From UBA4717 sp045577925 (lineage in GTDB: Bacteria; Bacillota; Clostridia; Oscillospirales; CAG-272), in NCBI GenBank assembly GCA_045577925.1, contig JAZNJH010000043.1:1-11926 (forward strand): a stretch of DNA of 11,926 nucleotides, read 5' to 3'. The notes under the pieces were generated by a model, which saw only the letters and a list, made by a program, of their open reading frames with translations, was not told where the DNA came from and ran no database searches. Shown in pieces: positions 10,814 to 11,926 of the stretch (position 1 is the first letter of the stretch; each line of letters begins with the position of its first letter). A program made the translations under genes and the position numbers.

Positions 10814-11926
10814 TTACTCTTCGTAGTTATATGTTGGAACAAGCCTTTTGACAAGACTGCGAACGTCTGCAAAATCATCATACATAACCTCAACAAGCTT
10901 GTCGATAACCTCAATAAGTTCTTCCTCATCAAGTTCAAGCGGATGACCTATATGTATTCTTTCGTTTTCTGTTTGAGTAAGCCCTTCCTCAGCCATGAGA
11001 AGCTCTTCATAGAGCTTTTCGCCCGGCCTGAGACCTGTAAACTCAATTTTTATATCTCCATCGGGTACATGGCCCATAAGAGTTATCAGATTTCTTGCAA
11101 GGTCAACGATCTTGACGGGCTGCCCCATATCAAGAACGAATATTTCACCGCCGCGTGCAAATGCTCCTGCCTGTAATACGAGTGATACAGCTTCGGGTAT
11201 GGTCATGAAATATCTGATAATATCAGGGTGTGTAACTGTAACAGGGCCACCGCATTCTATCTGCTTTTTGAACAGCGGAATTACACTTCCGTTTGAGCCG
11301 AGTACGTTACCGAAACGCACCGCAACAAACTCTGTTTTGCTTTTTCTTGAAAAGCTCTGCACTATCATTTCGCACATTCTTTTTGATGCACCCATGATGT
11401 TTGTGGGATTTACCGCTTTATCGGTGGAAATAAGAACAAATCGGTTAGCACCATATTTATCTGCCATCTGTGCAGTCTTGAAAGTACCGAAGACGTTGTT
11501 CTTGATTGATTCATTTGGACTGTCTTCCATGAGAGGTACATGCTTATGCGCCGCCGCATGGTAAACGATGTCGGGACGATATTTGCTGAACACACATTCC
11601 ATTCGCTTTGAGTCACGGACAGAACCAATTAAAGCAAGTACGTTAGTCTGCGGGTAGTCAGTCCTGATTTCATTGAGAATATCATATGCGTTATTTTCGT
11701 AAACATCAAAAATAATGAGAAGCTTAGGTGAATTTCTTGCAATCTGTCGGCAAAGCTCACTTCCGATGGAACCGCCACCGCCGGTAACAAGAATGGTCTT
11801 TCCTTCAACGTATCCCGCGATCTCGCTGAGATCCACCTTAACACTGTCACGTCCGAGAAGATCGTCTACTTCAATGCGTCTGATCTTCTGAATGCTTACC
11901 TCACCGTTTACAAGCTGATAAATACC
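10814..11926 (-). CDS. CapD/FlaA1-type nucleotide-sugar 4,6-dehydratase, C-terminal part (truncated by window edge)
   Basis: The frame is open from the window edge, so the gene continues beyond 11926; 370 codons are visible. The product is an NAD(P)-dependent extended SDR enzyme, probably a UDP-GlcNAc-type 4,6-dehydratase for surface polysaccharide or glycan precursors. The first 30 visible codons end a preceding domain (LVNGEVSIQKIRRIEVDDLL), usual in the long membrane-anchored forms of about 600 residues. Numbering from the visible start, the Rossmann motif TGGGGSIGSE is at about 48-57. Further on come HAAAHKHVPLMEDSP, STDKAVNPTNIMGASKR (Met and Lys in place of the usual Tyr-Lys pair, as in FlaA1/CapD), VRFGNVLGSNGSV, HPDIIRYFMTIPEA and LRPGEKLYEELL. 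An internal GTG at 11836 is not the real start. The stop is followed by a T-poor hairpin and then the carboxypeptidase promoter. Confidence 0.92.
   Translation of the reverse strand, partial: GIYQLVNGEVSIQKIRRIEVDDLLGRDSVKVDLSEIAGYVEGKTILVTGGGGSIGSELCRQIARNSPKLLIIFDVYENNAYDILNEIRTDYPQTNVLALIGSVRDSKRMECVFSKYRPDIVYHAAAHKHVPLMEDSPNESIKNNVFGTFKTAQMADKYGANRFVLISTDKAVNPTNIMGASKRMCEMIVQSFSRKSKTEFVAVRFGNVLGSNGSVIPLFKKQIECGGPVTVTHPDIIRYFMTIPEAVSLVLQAGAFARGGEIFVLDMGQPVKIVDLARNLITLMGHVPDGDIKIEFTGLRPGEKLYEELLMAEEGLTQTENERIHIGHPLELDEEELIEVIDKLVEVMYDDFADVRSLVKRLVPTYNYEE

Noticed and set aside
1..11926. A wholly new defence, secretion or mobile system
   Set aside because: Nearly all coding capacity belongs to recognisable sporulation, transport, export or envelope families. 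No toxin, nuclease, recombinase or transposase was seen.

Overview
The window looks like a chromosomal segment of a spore-forming, low-to-moderate GC member of the Clostridia (Bacillota), probably a gut Oscillospiraceae/Ruminococcaceae-type organism. The main evidence is a complete eight-gene spoIIIA sporulation operon (spoIIIAA to spoIIIAH). Supporting evidence is a yajC-TIGR04086 gene pair, consensus sigma-A promoters, and small palindromic repeats of the kind scattered through such genomes. No tRNA, rRNA, CRISPR array or insertion sequence was seen.

Layout. Bases 1-148 hold the possible end of an unrecognised plus-strand gene. Bases about 180-845 contain no credible gene and are a patchwork of degenerate repeats and hairpins. 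A near-perfect sigma-A promoter (877-905) then drives an NhaC-family Na+/H+ antiporter (983-2632, +), which ends at a bidirectional terminator shared with the spoIIIA operon. The spoIIIA operon runs on the minus strand from 7415 down to 2672 in canonical order, mostly with 4-base overlaps or very short gaps. A sigma-E-like promoter stands before spoIIIAA and a second one of identical geometry stands just before spoIIIAH. Divergently from spoIIIAA, a sigma-A promoter (7521-7549) drives yajC (7605-7934, +), with its own terminator, followed by a four-helix TIGR04086-type membrane protein (8053-8487, +). That gene meets a second minus-strand unit at a bidirectional terminator. The second unit is a membrane-anchored VanY-type D-Ala-D-Ala carboxypeptidase with a long Ser/Asp/Glu tail (9249-10679) translationally coupled to ispD (8515-9252), behind a sigma-A promoter at 10736-10764. 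The right edge (10814-11926, -) is the C-terminal 370 codons of a CapD/FlaA1-type nucleotide-sugar dehydratase that continues outside the window.

How the genes work together. The SpoIIIA proteins build the mother-cell half of the channel that spans the two membranes around the engulfed forespore: SpoIIIAA is the ATPase, SpoIIIAB-AF are membrane parts, and SpoIIIAG and SpoIIIAH are ring-forming proteins. The flanking genes are housekeeping and envelope functions: ion homeostasis, Sec accessory protein, isoprenoid precursor supply for undecaprenyl phosphate, peptidoglycan trimming and surface polysaccharide precursors. I see no wholly new system. The most unusual items are a minimal SpoIIIAG that appears to lack the insertion in the ring-building fold, a candidate internal sigma-E promoter for spoIIIAH, the acidic Ser/Asp tail on the carboxypeptidase, and the composite repeat region at the left end.
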